Shown piece after piece: positions 49,337-57,874 of a DNA stretch of 64,000 bases (the first letter of the stretch is position 1; every line of letters starts with the position of its first letter). The notes beneath the pieces are model-generated. The model was given only the letters and a program-made list of their open reading frames with translations, ran no database searches and was not told where the DNA came from. Source of the DNA: Deinococcus aestuarii. Its GTDB lineage: Bacteria > Deinococcota > Deinococci > Deinococcales > Deinococcaceae. The stretch lies in contig NZ_JAHKSN010000018.1 in assembly GCF_018863415.1 (NCBI RefSeq), positions 36,269-100,268 of the forward strand, written 5' to 3'. Both the position numbers and the translations under genes were made by a program.

Positions 49337-50364
49337 CAGCTGTACTCCTCCCCGGTCTCCTTCTTGGCGTAGGCGTCGGAGATCAGCTTGAGGTTCAGGT
49401 CCCGCCCGTCACTCGTGAGGCGCGGGACGAGCGGCGTCACCACGATCCCCTCGCGGATGTGCATGCCCTGGCCCGAGACGGTCTCCAGGCCGTTGCGCAG
49501 CCCCCGCAGGGTCGCCACGTCGAAGGGTCCCTCGTACAGCAGTGGGACGGCGTGCTCCACGAACCACGTCGGCCACTCGGCGCGGGGGAGTACATGGCCC
49601 TCGTGAACGAGCTTGAACACGAACACGGTCGGCTGGCGAGTCCCGTAGGTGAAGCCCTTCTGCACCGGGACGACCTCCCCGAACACCTGCACCTCACCGG
49701 TTAGGAAGGCCGCGTCCGCCGCCTCGAACAGCCCGACGTTCCGGGCGGCCTGCCAGTACACGTTGCCCGCGTTCTCCCTGAGGGTGAGGCGGTTGCGGGA
49801 CAGCCCCTTGCTGGTCACCAGCCACTCACCTGCCGCAGTGCGGTAGTAGATGCCTTGCGAGCCGTGAAGCTTCTCGTGAGCCAGGACGGGTTCACCCGCC
49901 TGGAACTCCCCGGCGTAGATGCCGAACTGCTCGACGTCGTGATGCATGTAGTGCCCCACCACGGGAAGAGGGGCGACCTCACCCGCCATGTGGATCGGGA
50001 TGGGCGGTTCCCAGAAGGTGATGCCCAGGTGCCCCGAGAGGTCCTCGCCGAAGGGAAGGTCCTCCAGCCCCTCGCCGGGGAGGATCACGCCCTGGGAGAG
50101 TTCTCCACGCAGGCGGACCGGGCCGACCCGGTCGTGCTCGGGGCCGTGCAGGTACGAGGCGCTGGTCTCGGCGTTGACGTACCGCTGGGCGAGGTGGGGA
50201 GGCAGGACGGCGCGCTCGGGGGCGATGACGATGGGGTCGCCGTCCTGAAACTCGCCCTTGCGGACGACGAGCTGGAAGGCGCCGACCTTACACAGTTCGA
50301 GGCGGTCGGCGCCCTCGTGGGGGAAGAGGCGGGCACGCTCCTTGATGACTTGACGTTCGGCCAT
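49336..50364 (-). CDS. RNA ligase, DraRnl (Rnl5) type
   Basis: A protein of 342 residues, the length of the Deinococcus radiodurans RNA ligase. The N-terminal half forms the OB-like module (DRLELCKVGAFQLVVRKGEF, PPHLAQRY). The nucleotidyltransferase domain has motif I EKLHGS with Lys165, the position I recall for the AMP-accepting lysine of DraRnl. EGIVVTPL and LNLKLISDAY supply motifs IV and V. This family seals nicks whose 3'-OH strand is RNA. ATG 50364 follows GGAGACCC. It is coupled to the downstream exonuclease. Confidence 0.9.
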   Translation of the reverse strand: MAERQVIKERARLFPHEGADRLELCKVGAFQLVVRKGEFQDGDPIVIAPERAVLPPHLAQRYVNAETSASYLHGPEHDRVGPVRLRGELSQGVILPGEGLEDLPFGEDLSGHLGITFWEPPIPIHMAGEVAPLPVVGHYMHHDVEQFGIYAGEFQAGEPVLAHEKLHGSQGIYYRTAAGEWLVTSKGLSRNRLTLRENAGNVYWQAARNVGLFEAADAAFLTGEVQVFGEVVPVQKGFTYGTRQPTVFVFKLVHEGHVLPRAEWPTWFVEHAVPLLYEGPFDVATLRGLRNGLETVSGQGMHIREGIVVTPLVPRLTSDGRDLNLKLISDAYAKKETGEEYS

Positions 50365-50685
50365 GACGGGTCTCCTGTTCGGCAGTCTCCACGCTGCCGC
50401 AGCGGAGCCTATCCGAGGTCAGGAGGGCGAACATCGGCTATCCCGCCCACACGGAACTACGCGAGGTGGCGCATCGGGTAGACACGAAAAACGCCCCTCA
50501 CGGGGCGTTCTCCAGCCTGGAACCGTCGCCTCCTCCCGTGGGCGTGGCGGAGCAGGCCGTCGCCCCAACCGTCCAGGATGAAGGTGCTCCGGGGTCCAGC
50601 GCCGTCGCCGGGGTCTGCCGCGGTTGCCCAGCCCGGTGAGCTGACCTCCCCGCGGGAGTGGCCGAGCCGACCACCCCACACGCCT
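50365..50685. other. Intergenic region before the RNA ligase gene
   Basis: 321 bp with no supported gene. It holds the terminator for the upstream AAA ATPase gene (50487-50508) and presumably the promoter of the RNA ligase operon. Small GC-rich minus-strand frames have no similarity. Confidence 0.45.
50487..50508 (-). terminator. Rho-independent terminator after the AAA ATPase gene
   Basis: On the minus strand ACGCCCC-GTGA-GGGGCGT is followed directly by TTTTCG. A 7-bp GC stem with a tetraloop and U-run is a good intrinsic terminator; it lies about 180 bp after the ATPase stop. Confidence 0.75.
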
Positions 50686-52071
50686 TTAAGCCGCTGGCCC
50701 CCCGTACAGCCGGGGTAGATCGACGAGCGTCACGCCACTTCCCTGCACCTCGGAGGTGAAGCCCCGCCGCGAGAACAGCGCCAACTCCGCTTCCCCGCCC
50801 CCGTAGCGGGTCTTCTGTGCCGACTCCCGCAGCTTCCCGAGGACGTTGAGCCCCACCAGGTCCTCCCACCACTTGCATTCCCCGTACACCACCCGCCCGT
50901 CGAGCAGCGTCGCCGCCACGTCCAGGTCGTAGTCCGCCGCCCAGATCGACCCCACCTCCCGGGCGGGCACCCCGAACACTTCCTGACCGTAGCGCCGCAT
51001 GAAGTCCCGGCAGATCCCCTCGAAGGTCGCCCCCAGGAAGCGGTCGAGCTGCGGCGCGATCCGCTGTCCGTACACCCAGTCCACGTGCCCAGCCTCCAGC
51101 GCCGAGCGGTGAGGCAGCACGAAGTGGTACCAGAAGGCCAGGAAGGGATCACCCAGCCGGTAGCGCCGGTTGCGGGCGCGCTCGTCATTGTCCAGGGAGC
51201 GGCTCACGTCAATGAGTCGCAGCCCCTCGAGGCGGGTCATGTAGGGGGCGAGCTGCGAGCCCGACCCCAGTTCCGGCAGGCGGCTGACGATCTCGCCCCA
51301 CTGGGTGCACCCGTCCGCCACCGCCCGCAGCACCGAGGCGTAGCGGGCGACGCTGGTGAGTTCGGACTGGAGCAGGTGGGTCGGTTCGTCGTGCAGGGGA
51401 GCGCCGCGTTCGAGGATCACTTCCTCAACGTTCTGTTGCAAGGTCCGTGTCGGGTCACACAGCGCCAGGTAGTAGGGCATCCCGCCGAAGACGCCGTAGG
51501 CCTTCAGCCGCTCGTCGAGGGGCCAGTCCCCGAAGCGCTCGCCCGCCTCGCGGTAGGACAGCGGGGCCAGGTCGATGTCGAGCGTCTGTCGCCCGTGCAG
51601 GGGGTTGCGCTCGGCGAGCAATTCGGCCATGAAGCTGATGCTCGACCCGCACAGCACCAGCTTGAGGGGCAGGCCCGTGGCCTGAATCCGGTCCCAGGCC
51701 CCCTGGATGAGCGAGGGGAGGGCGGGCTCGGCGTCGGCGAGGTACGGGAATTCGTCGAGCACGACCGTGAGGCCGGGCCGGGTGCGGGCCTGCTCGGCCA
51801 GATAGGCCAGCAGCGCCGGCCAGGTGCTGAGCCCGGCCAGCACGGGATCATCTCCAAGGGCGGTGACAACGGCCTGCCGGAAGAGGGCCAGGTTGTCGGC
51901 GGCGGTGAGGCGGCTGGCCTGGTAGTAGACCGAGGGCCGGTCCCGCAGACTGTGCAGCAGCAGGGTGGACTTGCCGACCCGTCTCCGCCCCCGCACGACA
52001 ATCAATGAGGGACGGGGACGGCCATACTCCCGTTCGAGCAGGGTCAACTCCTGACGGCGTCCCAGAAACAC
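50686..52071 (-). CDS. AAA ATPase with DUF234 nuclease-like C-terminus
   Basis: A protein of 461 residues. It starts MFLGRRQELTLLEREYGRPR; Walker A is GRRRVGKSTLL, Walker B TVVLDEFPYLA, and sensor-type LCGSSISFMAELL. The middle helical/winged part (GVFGGMPYYLALCD) and the C-terminal DUF234 region (DLDVAATLLDGRVVYGECKW) fit the archaeal-type ATPase_2/DUF234 family; the last resembles a PD-(D/E)xK core (D-x-D...ECKW). Its function is unknown in general, possibly DNA-related. A TATAC-like AT-rich region upstream (52072-52110) may hold its promoter. Confidence 0.85.
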   Translation of the reverse strand: MFLGRRQELTLLEREYGRPRPSLIVVRGRRRVGKSTLLLHSLRDRPSVYYQASRLTAADNLALFRQAVVTALGDDPVLAGLSTWPALLAYLAEQARTRPGLTVVLDEFPYLADAEPALPSLIQGAWDRIQATGLPLKLVLCGSSISFMAELLAERNPLHGRQTLDIDLAPLSYREAGERFGDWPLDERLKAYGVFGGMPYYLALCDPTRTLQQNVEEVILERGAPLHDEPTHLLQSELTSVARYASVLRAVADGCTQWGEIVSRLPELGSGSQLAPYMTRLEGLRLIDVSRSLDNDERARNRRYRLGDPFLAFWYHFVLPHRSALEAGHVDWVYGQRIAPQLDRFLGATFEGICRDFMRRYGQEVFGVPAREVGSIWAADYDLDVAATLLDGRVVYGECKWWEDLVGLNVLGKLRESAQKTRYGGGEAELALFSRRGFTSEVQGSGVTLVDLPRLYGGPAA

Positions 52072-52138
52072 GAGTCAGTATAACAAAAATTAGCCTAATC
52101 TCAATTAGGTACAAGGGGGCTGATCCCTTGAAGATATC

Positions 52139-52475
52139 CATGAGGCGCAACGGAAGGCTGGTCCTCAGGTCCTGTTCCGAGTGGCCCAAGGGCTTTGCCC
52201 CCGAGGAGTACCACGGCGGCGTGCGCCGTCTCCCGCTGCCCGTCGACGTCCATCCCGGGGCGCTGCTGGCCTGGGTGCGGGACCACCTTCCCCTGTTCGA
52301 ACGCCTGCACGCCGGGCTCGAGCTTGTCCAGGACGGAACGAACGTGGTGGGCCAGCTGACGGAGGATGCCGGGCAGGCCGAGGCAACCCGTGCAGGTGCA
52401 GGGCGCCGACGAGGCAGGGGTAGGCATAGGGGAAGCGCAACTGCACTTTCAGGAGGTCCCCGGCCTCCGCGTTGA
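52139..52475 (+). CDS. Hypothetical protein, probably 3'-truncated
   Basis: ATG 52139 opens a frame with good third-position GC through about residue 85: RLVLRSCSEWPKGFAPEEYH, LPVDVHPGALLAWVRDHLPL, FERLHAGLELVQDGTNVVGQ. After about 52390 the frame turns arginine-rich and runs antisense to the AbiEi remnant, so the real C-terminus is probably lost at a junction. No family recognised. Confidence 0.45.
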
Positions 52476-52667
52476 CTTCGGCTGGGTCCCCACGTCCACC
52501 AAGCGGTACACCCCGCGCTGGGGCCGCTCGATCACCCCCTGCCGCAACAATCAGGTGAGGGTCACGCCCGGCACGCCTGCCCGCGCCGCGTCCCGTGAGG
52601 TCAGGTACCCGCCGTGGTGGGCGAACAGTTCGAGCACCGGTTCCGCCCCTTCACCTGCCATGTTCAT
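52380..52667 (-). pseudogene. AbiEi-type antitoxin/regulator remnant
   Basis: ATG 52667 gives GAEPVLELFAHHGGYLTSRD then AARAGVPGVTL before an in-frame TGA. Beyond it the frame reads LLRQGVIERPQRGVYRLVDV. After a frameshift, LLKVQLRFPYAYPCLVGALH and LHGL follow. This is the winged-helix and adjoining domain of AbiEi-family antitoxins. One nonsense change, one frameshift and a missing C-terminus make it non-functional. No AbiEii toxin gene is nearby. Confidence 0.7.
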
Positions 52668-52761
52668 AAGTGTAGGAAGTAAAGCTTGACCGTCCTACAG
52701 TTTTGAACATCCCCGCTGCTCTGCGCCCGACCCAGAGTTAAGGTGTGTTATCTATGGGGTC

Positions 52762-53697
52762 ATGACACTCGACGTGTACCGGGGCTCAGCCCTCGACCGG
52801 GCCAAGGGCTGGGGTGACCTGCTGCCTGAAGAGAGGAGACGCCGGGCAGTCGAGGCGGCAAGGGACCGGGACGGGGAGGCCCTGTGGAGTCTGACCGAGG
52901 CGTACCTCACCCTGCACGGAGCGAGCGGGACGGCGACCAGCCCCCGGACCTTGAAGGCCTACCGCTGGGCGGTCGGGCGGTTCCTAGCGTATGTGGGGGA
53001 GCAGGCGGTGAACCTGCTGCGAATGACGACCGAGGATGGAGTTCGTTTTGTCCGGACGGTCGAGGCGGGGGGGCTGAGTCCGGCGAGTACCCGGGTGCAG
53101 CTCGCGGGGGTGCGGCTGTTCTATAAGGCGTTACGCTGGGCGGAGGCGAGTCAGGCTGCTCCGTTCTCCGACGTGCAGCCGGTTCGCGACAAGACGGCAG
53201 CGTGGGACAAGCGCTCCCCCTACAGCGAAGCGGAGGTGCGGGCGTTGTTGGACGCGGCCGAGCCCCGAATGCAGGCCCTGCTGCTGCTGTGCGCGCATGG
53301 CGGCCTTCGAATCAGCGAAGCCCTAGCTTTGCAGTGGGCGGACGTCAACCTCGCCGCACGCGAACTGATAGTGCGCTCGGGCAAGGGTGGGAAGCGACGC
53401 AAGGTCGTGTTCGGGGAGAGCCTCCGGGCAGCCCTGGCCTCCTTGCCTCGTGGGGAAGCCGTGATCGGGGGCAGCTACCCGGCGGCGGTGGAGCGGCTCC
53501 AGCGGTTGTGCGGTCGGGCGGGCGTCTCCTACCGGGGGCACCACGCCCTGCGGCACTATGCCGGGACGCGGCTGATGCGGGAGGGCGCGACCCTCGATGA
53601 CGTGGCCCGGCACCTGGGCCACTCCGCGCTGGAGACGGCGCGCATCTACGCCAAGTGGAGTGAGGAGGGACTGAGGCGGCGGCTCTCCGGCTGGTGA
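52762..53697 (+). CDS. Tyrosine recombinase (Xer/integrase type)
   Basis: A protein of 311 residues. The N-terminal SAM-like core-binding domain (SPRTLKAYRWAVGRFLAYVG) precedes the catalytic domain with all key residues: Arg in GGLRISEALAL, Lys in SGKGGKRRKVV, HxxR in HHALRHYAG, His in LGHSALE and Tyr in ARIYAKW. It looks intact. It could serve as a site-specific integrase or plasmid dimer resolvase. The sequence immediately downstream forms a 13-bp hairpin. A decayed relative lies at 57.9-58.7 kb. Confidence 0.9.
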   Translation: MTLDVYRGSALDRAKGWGDLLPEERRRRAVEAARDRDGEALWSLTEAYLTLHGASGTATSPRTLKAYRWAVGRFLAYVGEQAVNLLRMTTEDGVRFVRTVEAGGLSPASTRVQLAGVRLFYKALRWAEASQAAPFSDVQPVRDKTAAWDKRSPYSEAEVRALLDAAEPRMQALLLLCAHGGLRISEALALQWADVNLAARELIVRSGKGGKRRKVVFGESLRAALASLPRGEAVIGGSYPAAVERLQRLCGRAGVSYRGHHALRHYAGTRLMREGATLDDVARHLGHSALETARIYAKWSEEGLRRRLSGW

Positions 53698-53713
53698 TCG
53701 CCGATATGAGTGT

Positions 53714-53747
53714 TTGGTTGCCTCTGGGCAAGAGCAGAGGCAACCAA
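53714..53747. repeat. Perfect 13-bp inverted repeat after the recombinase gene
   Basis: TTGGTTGCCTCTG (53714-53726) and its exact complement (53735-53747) are separated by eight bases. It may terminate the recombinase transcript, although no U-tract follows, or act as a recombination site. Confidence 0.45.
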
Positions 53748-54075
53748 GACCCAGGCCGCCCGAGTCGAGTGCCTCGTCTATGGGCGTGAGCGCTTATGGG
53801 GGCTACGACTCACGCCCAAAGCTTTGGCCTGGTTGATCTGGCGCGATCCGGAAAAGCTGAGCCCGGAGGAACACCAGGTTCTGTCCGCACTGACGGAGAA
53901 ACTGCCTGCGTTGGCTTCGGTGGGTGAACTGACCCACCGCTTTGTGCATGCGGTACGCGAGAAATGCGTGCAGGACGTGGAAGCGTGGCTTTTGCAGGCC
54001 AAGGAGAATGAGAGCTGTGAAATGCAGGTCTTCGCGGCGAGCTTGGAGCGGGACAAGGTGGCCTGCTGGCCGTGA
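53738..54075 (+). pseudogene. C-terminal fragment of an ISL3-family transposase
   Basis: The frame contains LTPKALAWLIWRDPEKLSPE, EHQVLSALTEKLPALASVGE and LTHRFVHAVREKCVQDVEAW, then FAASLERDKVA, a pattern of ISL3 transposases just before their C-terminal domain. Both ends are missing, and it switches to unrelated CWP before the stop. It is unrelated to the ISL3-type element 700 bp downstream. Confidence 0.65.
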
Positions 54076-55466
54076 TGAAGGAGGGTAAGGAGAGCCTACG
54101 GCGTCTTACGCAGACTGACGTGCCAGCGCCGTAGAGTTTGAGCAGGGGGACGTCATGCAAGACCCATACCTGGCGCTGATTAAAGAGCAGGGCGGAAGCT
54201 GGCAGGCTAGCTTTCCCGATCTGCCCGACCTGCACGTGGGGGCTGAGAGTGAGGACGCTCTGCGCGGGAAGCTGCCCGAGGCCTTACGCGACCACCTGCA
54301 TGAGATGGCGGCGAATGACTTCCAGCCGCCTTCGCCCTCAGCACCTGAGCCGTCTGCCCCCGCGGTATTCATGTGGGTGTGCCCAGCTCTCGACGCTTTC
54401 CAGGAGAAACCTAGCGAGAAGCTGCTGGATTTCTCGAAGGCGGAATTCGACCGGGTGCTGGCGAATGCCAAGGTCGCCGAGGAGCGGGCACGACAGAATG
54501 GAGTCGTCGCCCTGGCGACCATCCCGATCCTGAGCTTCCTGAAAACCTCGAACATTCAAGACCTCGACCGGCTTCTGTTCGCCGCCTGCTTCATTCTGAT
54601 CCTGGTGGTGGTGTACCTGACGGCGCTCGCCGTTCAGAACCAGAAGGTCCAGGGGATGGGATGGAGTGTCGCCGAGCTGGAAACGGAGATTGAGGCGGTA
54701 TACAAAGGGTGTAAGACGTATCGGGATCTTCTGAGACTTCGCCGTTCGCGTTGTACTCCTGAGCTCAAAGCGCCAAGGTCGTGATGTTGCGCCCCCTTGT
54801 ACATCTGCCCGCAGGCGAAAGGTCTTGACCCAGCCGACTTCTTCGGCCTGACAGTTGCCGCTCCAGGGACGCTTGGGTTCGCAAGCGGTAATGTGGACGT
54901 TGCCAGCGACGGAAAGCCCGGGCTACCCGTTCTGCCGCGTTATTCGTTCCCTGCCAGGACAGCTCGCTCAGGAAGGGCACCAGTTGTTCAAACTTCCCCG
55001 CCAGCCGTTTCACCAACCCACTCAGCACGGCATCTGCGTGGAAGCGCGGGTCTTTTGACCATTCCTCAAAGCGTGCTCGGCTCTCAGCGACGGTTGGGCG
55101 GCTGCCATCTTGACAGCGCCACAGGCCGTACCAGCCCTCAATCAGGGCCCGAACGGTTCGCATCGATTCTCCCAGCGGGGAATCCAACACCACAGCAAAC
55201 CGAGTGCGCTGCTCATCCGTCCAGCGAGCCGCCTGGCCCAGCAGCCATCCCTTATGCCCCAACAAGCTGTTCCGCACCTGCCCCACTTGCTCCCAGGACG
55301 CCCACCCCTCCGGGGGTGGGCTCAGTATGACCGCCGGTTGAACCGCGCCCGGATCAACTTCAGGCGGTCGTGGTCCTGCCAACCACTTCTTGACGGTGTT
55401 GATGCCATGTCCGGTCATGCGCACGATGGCGCCTTGCGACAATCCGGCCTCGCGTAGCCGGAAGAC

Positions 55467-56630
55467 GCGTTCTAGCCCCAAGCACCCGAGAACAGCCGTC
55501 AAGGCGTCACGATACGGAGAAGCCCCGGCTGTGCGTCAAGGCCGCACCACCCTCTTGCATCTGGTCTCGGCGTCCAAGCTCAGCTCAGTGCGTTCTCGAG
55601 GACGCGGCGATGGCGGCACAGCCAGGCGGCGGCACGCGCCCGCCAGGCCAGGCCCCACAGTAATTTCGGGGTGGCCGCCCCGCCTTCCGGCCCGATCCTC
55701 GCCTCGTCGGCCTCGTTCGCCGTGTCATGCACAACGAATTCGATCATCAGCTCCACGAACCCCCTCCGCTGCGCGGCGGAGAGGCCGTAGGCGTCCACCA
55801 TCGCGCGCAACTGGCGGGCGCGCTCCCGAAGCGGAGGCAGCCCTTCGAGTTCCGCCACCAGATCGTCGTGCAGCTTGGCGTTCAGCCAGCACGCCTGCGC
55901 CAGTTCCACCCGGGGATCAACGGGACCGGCGCGCTCCCAGTCGATCAGGGCGACAGGACGACCCTGACGGGCCACGATGTTCCATGGGGCCACGTCGCCG
56001 TGCCCGATGACCCGCGCCCCTTCCCCCAGGGCGCGGCCGAACCAGGGAAACCAGACGGCGTCCCGCGGTGGATGGAAGCTGGCCGTGACGTCGTGGAGTT
56101 GACGCAGCAGGGTCCCGACCGCAGCGGCGCCCTCCAGGCTCCACGGGCCGGGATGCGTGAACTCGCCCTCGATATAGGTGAGGATTTCGCGCCCTTGCGC
56201 GTCGAAGCCCGTACCCACGACCCGGGGAGCGCCCTGGAAGCCGTTGTCCTGGAGGTGCCCGAGCAGGGCATGGACGCTGGCCGCCCAGGGCCCGGTTTCC
56301 TTGACGACGGTGTCGCCACAGCGATACACGGCGACGGGGTGGTAAACACTCGTCTCCCGCAGGGGGTGCAGCGCAGGACCCTGGGCGGTCTCGCTGGACC
56401 TCAAGCTGTCATCGCCAGAGGCGTTCACGGCTTCTACTCTACCCTTGGGCGCATAAAGGGCTATGACCTGGAGAGCTGAGGGCATCACTTGCCGGATGAG
56501 GTGCTGGCCCTGATGACGCCACTGCGGTGCAAGCACACCACCCCCTTTGGGCGCGACGACGTTGACCTCAGCCGCTTCCGCTCACCGCTTGAGCCTAACG
56601 GCTGTTTTCGGGTGCTTGGGGCTAGAACGC
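55467..56630. mobile_element. 1,164-bp inverted-repeat cassette carrying a phosphotransferase gene, without transposase
   Basis: The ends read inward GCGTTCTAGCCCCAAGCACC... and match over 33 bases with one mismatch. The flanking ISL3 sequence carries an imperfect 8-bp duplication (CGGAAGAC at 55459-55466; CGGAACAC at 56630-56637). The only gene inside is the APH-like CDS. Near the right end a plus-strand frame reads LPDEVLALMTPLRCKHTTPF, which vaguely recalls the C-terminus of a large transposase, so the cassette may derive from an autonomous parent by internal replacement. It fits the mobile insertion cassette concept. Confidence 0.75.
55580..56428 (-). CDS. Aminoglycoside phosphotransferase (APH)-family protein
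   Basis: A protein of about 282 residues with the APH/choline-kinase fold motifs: VYRCGDTVVKETGPW (ATP-lysine region), ARVIGHGDVAPWNIVARQG with the catalytic Asp and Asn, and VALIDWERAGPVDPRVELAQ with the metal-binding Asp. The family phosphorylates small molecules including aminoglycosides, but many members act on unknown substrates, so resistance is not established. GTG 56428 is preferred; the frame continues upstream into the cassette end. It is the sole passenger of the inverted-repeat cassette. Confidence 0.85.
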   Translation of the reverse strand: MNASGDDSLRSSETAQGPALHPLRETSVYHPVAVYRCGDTVVKETGPWAASVHALLGHLQDNGFQGAPRVVGTGFDAQGREILTYIEGEFTHPGPWSLEGAAAVGTLLRQLHDVTASFHPPRDAVWFPWFGRALGEGARVIGHGDVAPWNIVARQGRPVALIDWERAGPVDPRVELAQACWLNAKLHDDLVAELEGLPPLRERARQLRAMVDAYGLSAAQRRGFVELMIEFVVHDTANEADEARIGPEGGAATPKLLWGLAWRARAAAWLCRHRRVLENALS

Positions 56631-57739
56631 GGAACACCTCGTGAATGGCTGCTGCCTTGCGCTGCGCCAACGGTGAGTCCTGATCCTTGACACGGCCCCG
56701 CAACGACTGCCTCCCCTGTTTCTCGATGGTGGGTGTCGGCAGCGTATGACGCCAGGCCCGCAACAGTTCGGTCAGTCGCTCGTTCATGTTCTTCCCCACG
56801 TGGAACAAGCACAGTTGGTGAGTGACCTCGGGCCACACCTTCTTCACCACCGGCAGATAGAGGCGGCTTTCATCGGTCACAAGCTGGCGTGGGACGATGC
56901 CTGCTCCTTCCAGTTCCCGGAAAAACGCCTCCAGATGGGCAGGTTGGAGATCGCCAACCACGACCTGGGTTGCTAGGAAGGGATCGCTCCCGTGCGGGTC
57001 CACTGCCAGCAGCACCGCCTTATCTCGTTGGTACACCTCATCCACGCACAGCACGCCGCTGAAGGCAGTGGGGTCCGGCGCGGGTGGCGCTTCATGTAGA
57101 GGTATCCGGAACCAACGGCGTACGGTCGTCTGGGAGGGCTGCACATGAAAATCACGAGCCAGACGCGCAGGGACGCGACAAAAGGGCAGGCCATCCGTCT
57201 CGACGGTCTGAAGGGCTTTGTCGTACACGCGCTGCGTGTACGTCGCCCCTTTCCGAAGAAAGGGCGGCTGGACGCGAAAGTACCGACAACAGGGGGTGCA
57301 ACGGTGCACACTCACCGTCACGTGAAGGACGACCGAATTTTCCAGATGGGCGTCAAGTGCTTTGCGGGTGACATCCCAGCGGCGACGGGCTTCCTGTCCG
57401 CACTGCGGACAGGGTGCGACGGGCACGCTGGCGTTTAAACAGGTAGGTGGAGGGGTCTGTGTCACGGCTCGCCAGAATGCAGGGTGACAACTAAGTACGT
57501 CTACCACACGTCCCAGACGTACTTCCTCTCTTCCTTGCAACGCGAACGGCGAAGTCTCGGATCTTCTCTATCAGATGCAGTCAACCTGGACAAGCAACAC
57601 GCAGCAGATGCACGATATTCGGAATTACCGTTTCGGGCTGGTCAACCAACAGCAGATCATCCTGGCGGTCCTCGCAATTCTCATTTCAATCCTGGTGTTC
57701 CGCTCCCTGGGTTAGAGTGCTGGTAAGGGGGTCGCCGTA

Positions 57740-57859
57740 GTGCCGAAGAAGAAGAATGGGAACAACGAGAACGCGCAGAGAGAGCAGAAGAGGGGTAACG
57801 CCCCGAAGCCCCAGCCGAAGCCAGCCAAGCCCTCGCCGAAGCCGTCGAAGCCCAAGTAG
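57740..57859 (+). CDS. Small lysine/proline-rich basic protein
   Basis: GTG 57740 with the ribosome binding site AAGGGGG opens a 39-residue frame: PKKKNGNNENAQREQKRG followed by NAPKPQPKPAKPSPKPSKPK. The PKP repeats and net charge of roughly +11 resemble the tails of histone H1-like or nucleic-acid-binding small proteins. It lies 24 bp after the split membrane gene and may share its operon. It is too short for family assignment. Confidence 0.6.
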   Translation: MPKKKNGNNENAQREQKRGNAPKPQPKPAKPSPKPSKPK

Positions 57860-57874
57860 CTGTCGACTGGGCGG

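Larger units (their letters stand above)
54765..57540 (-). pseudogene. ISL3-family transposase split by a cassette
   Basis: The N-terminal part (57540 down to about 56631) has a zinc-finger start (CPQCGQEARRRWDV, CTPCCRYFRV), LCVDEVYQRDKAVLLAVDPH, LVTDESRLYLPVVKKVWPEV and HQLCLFHVGKN. It breaks after AAAIHEVFR. The C-terminal part (from about 55466 down to 54765) resumes LREAGLSQGAIVRMTGHGIN with an HTH, then FLSELSWQGTNNAAERVARA containing the catalytic Glu. Deleting the cassette and one duplicated target restores ...HEVFRLREAGL... in frame. The gene is non-functional as it stands. Confidence 0.85.
54732..57558 (-). mobile_element. ISL3-family insertion sequence containing a nested cassette
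   Basis: The terminal inverted repeats share GAGACTTCGCCGTTCGCGTTG-like sequence at both ends (54733 onward and, inverted, to 57558). The direct repeat GGATCTTC (54724-54731 and 57559-57566) is the 8-bp duplication expected for ISL3. The IS is about 1.66 kb once the nested 1,164-bp cassette is removed. Its single transposase gene is on the minus strand. Confidence 0.88.
54155..57715 (+). pseudogene. HicB-like/membrane protein gene split by an ISL3-family element
   Basis: Coding exists in two pieces, 54155-54731 and 57567-57715. Removing the IS and one GGATCTTC copy gives one continuous frame: ...YKGCKTYRDLL joined to YQMQSTWTSNTQQMHDIRNY and RFGLVNQQQII, ending at TAG 57713-57715. The first part has a HicB-like antitoxin fold (YLALIKEQGGSWQASFPDLP), a linker, and a membrane hairpin (ALATIPILSFL; LLFAACFILILVVVYLTALA). 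The restored tail adds a third helix (ILAVLAILISILVFRS). In the present sequence the first piece runs on to a stop at 54782-54784 within the IS. The function is unknown; ATG 54155 has an AGGGGG-type ribosome binding site. Confidence 0.75.

Noticed and set aside
53710..54075. Treating the 121-codon frame as an intact hypothetical gene
   Set aside because: Its core matches the late part of ISL3 transposases, it lacks both termini, and its start overlaps a hairpin after the recombinase gene.
55503..55579. ISAs1/H-repeat transposase fragment inside the APH cassette
   Set aside because: A short plus-strand frame (GRTTLLHLVSASKLSS) resembles the H-repeat pattern, but it is only about 20 residues long and at the wrong position relative to the cassette end.
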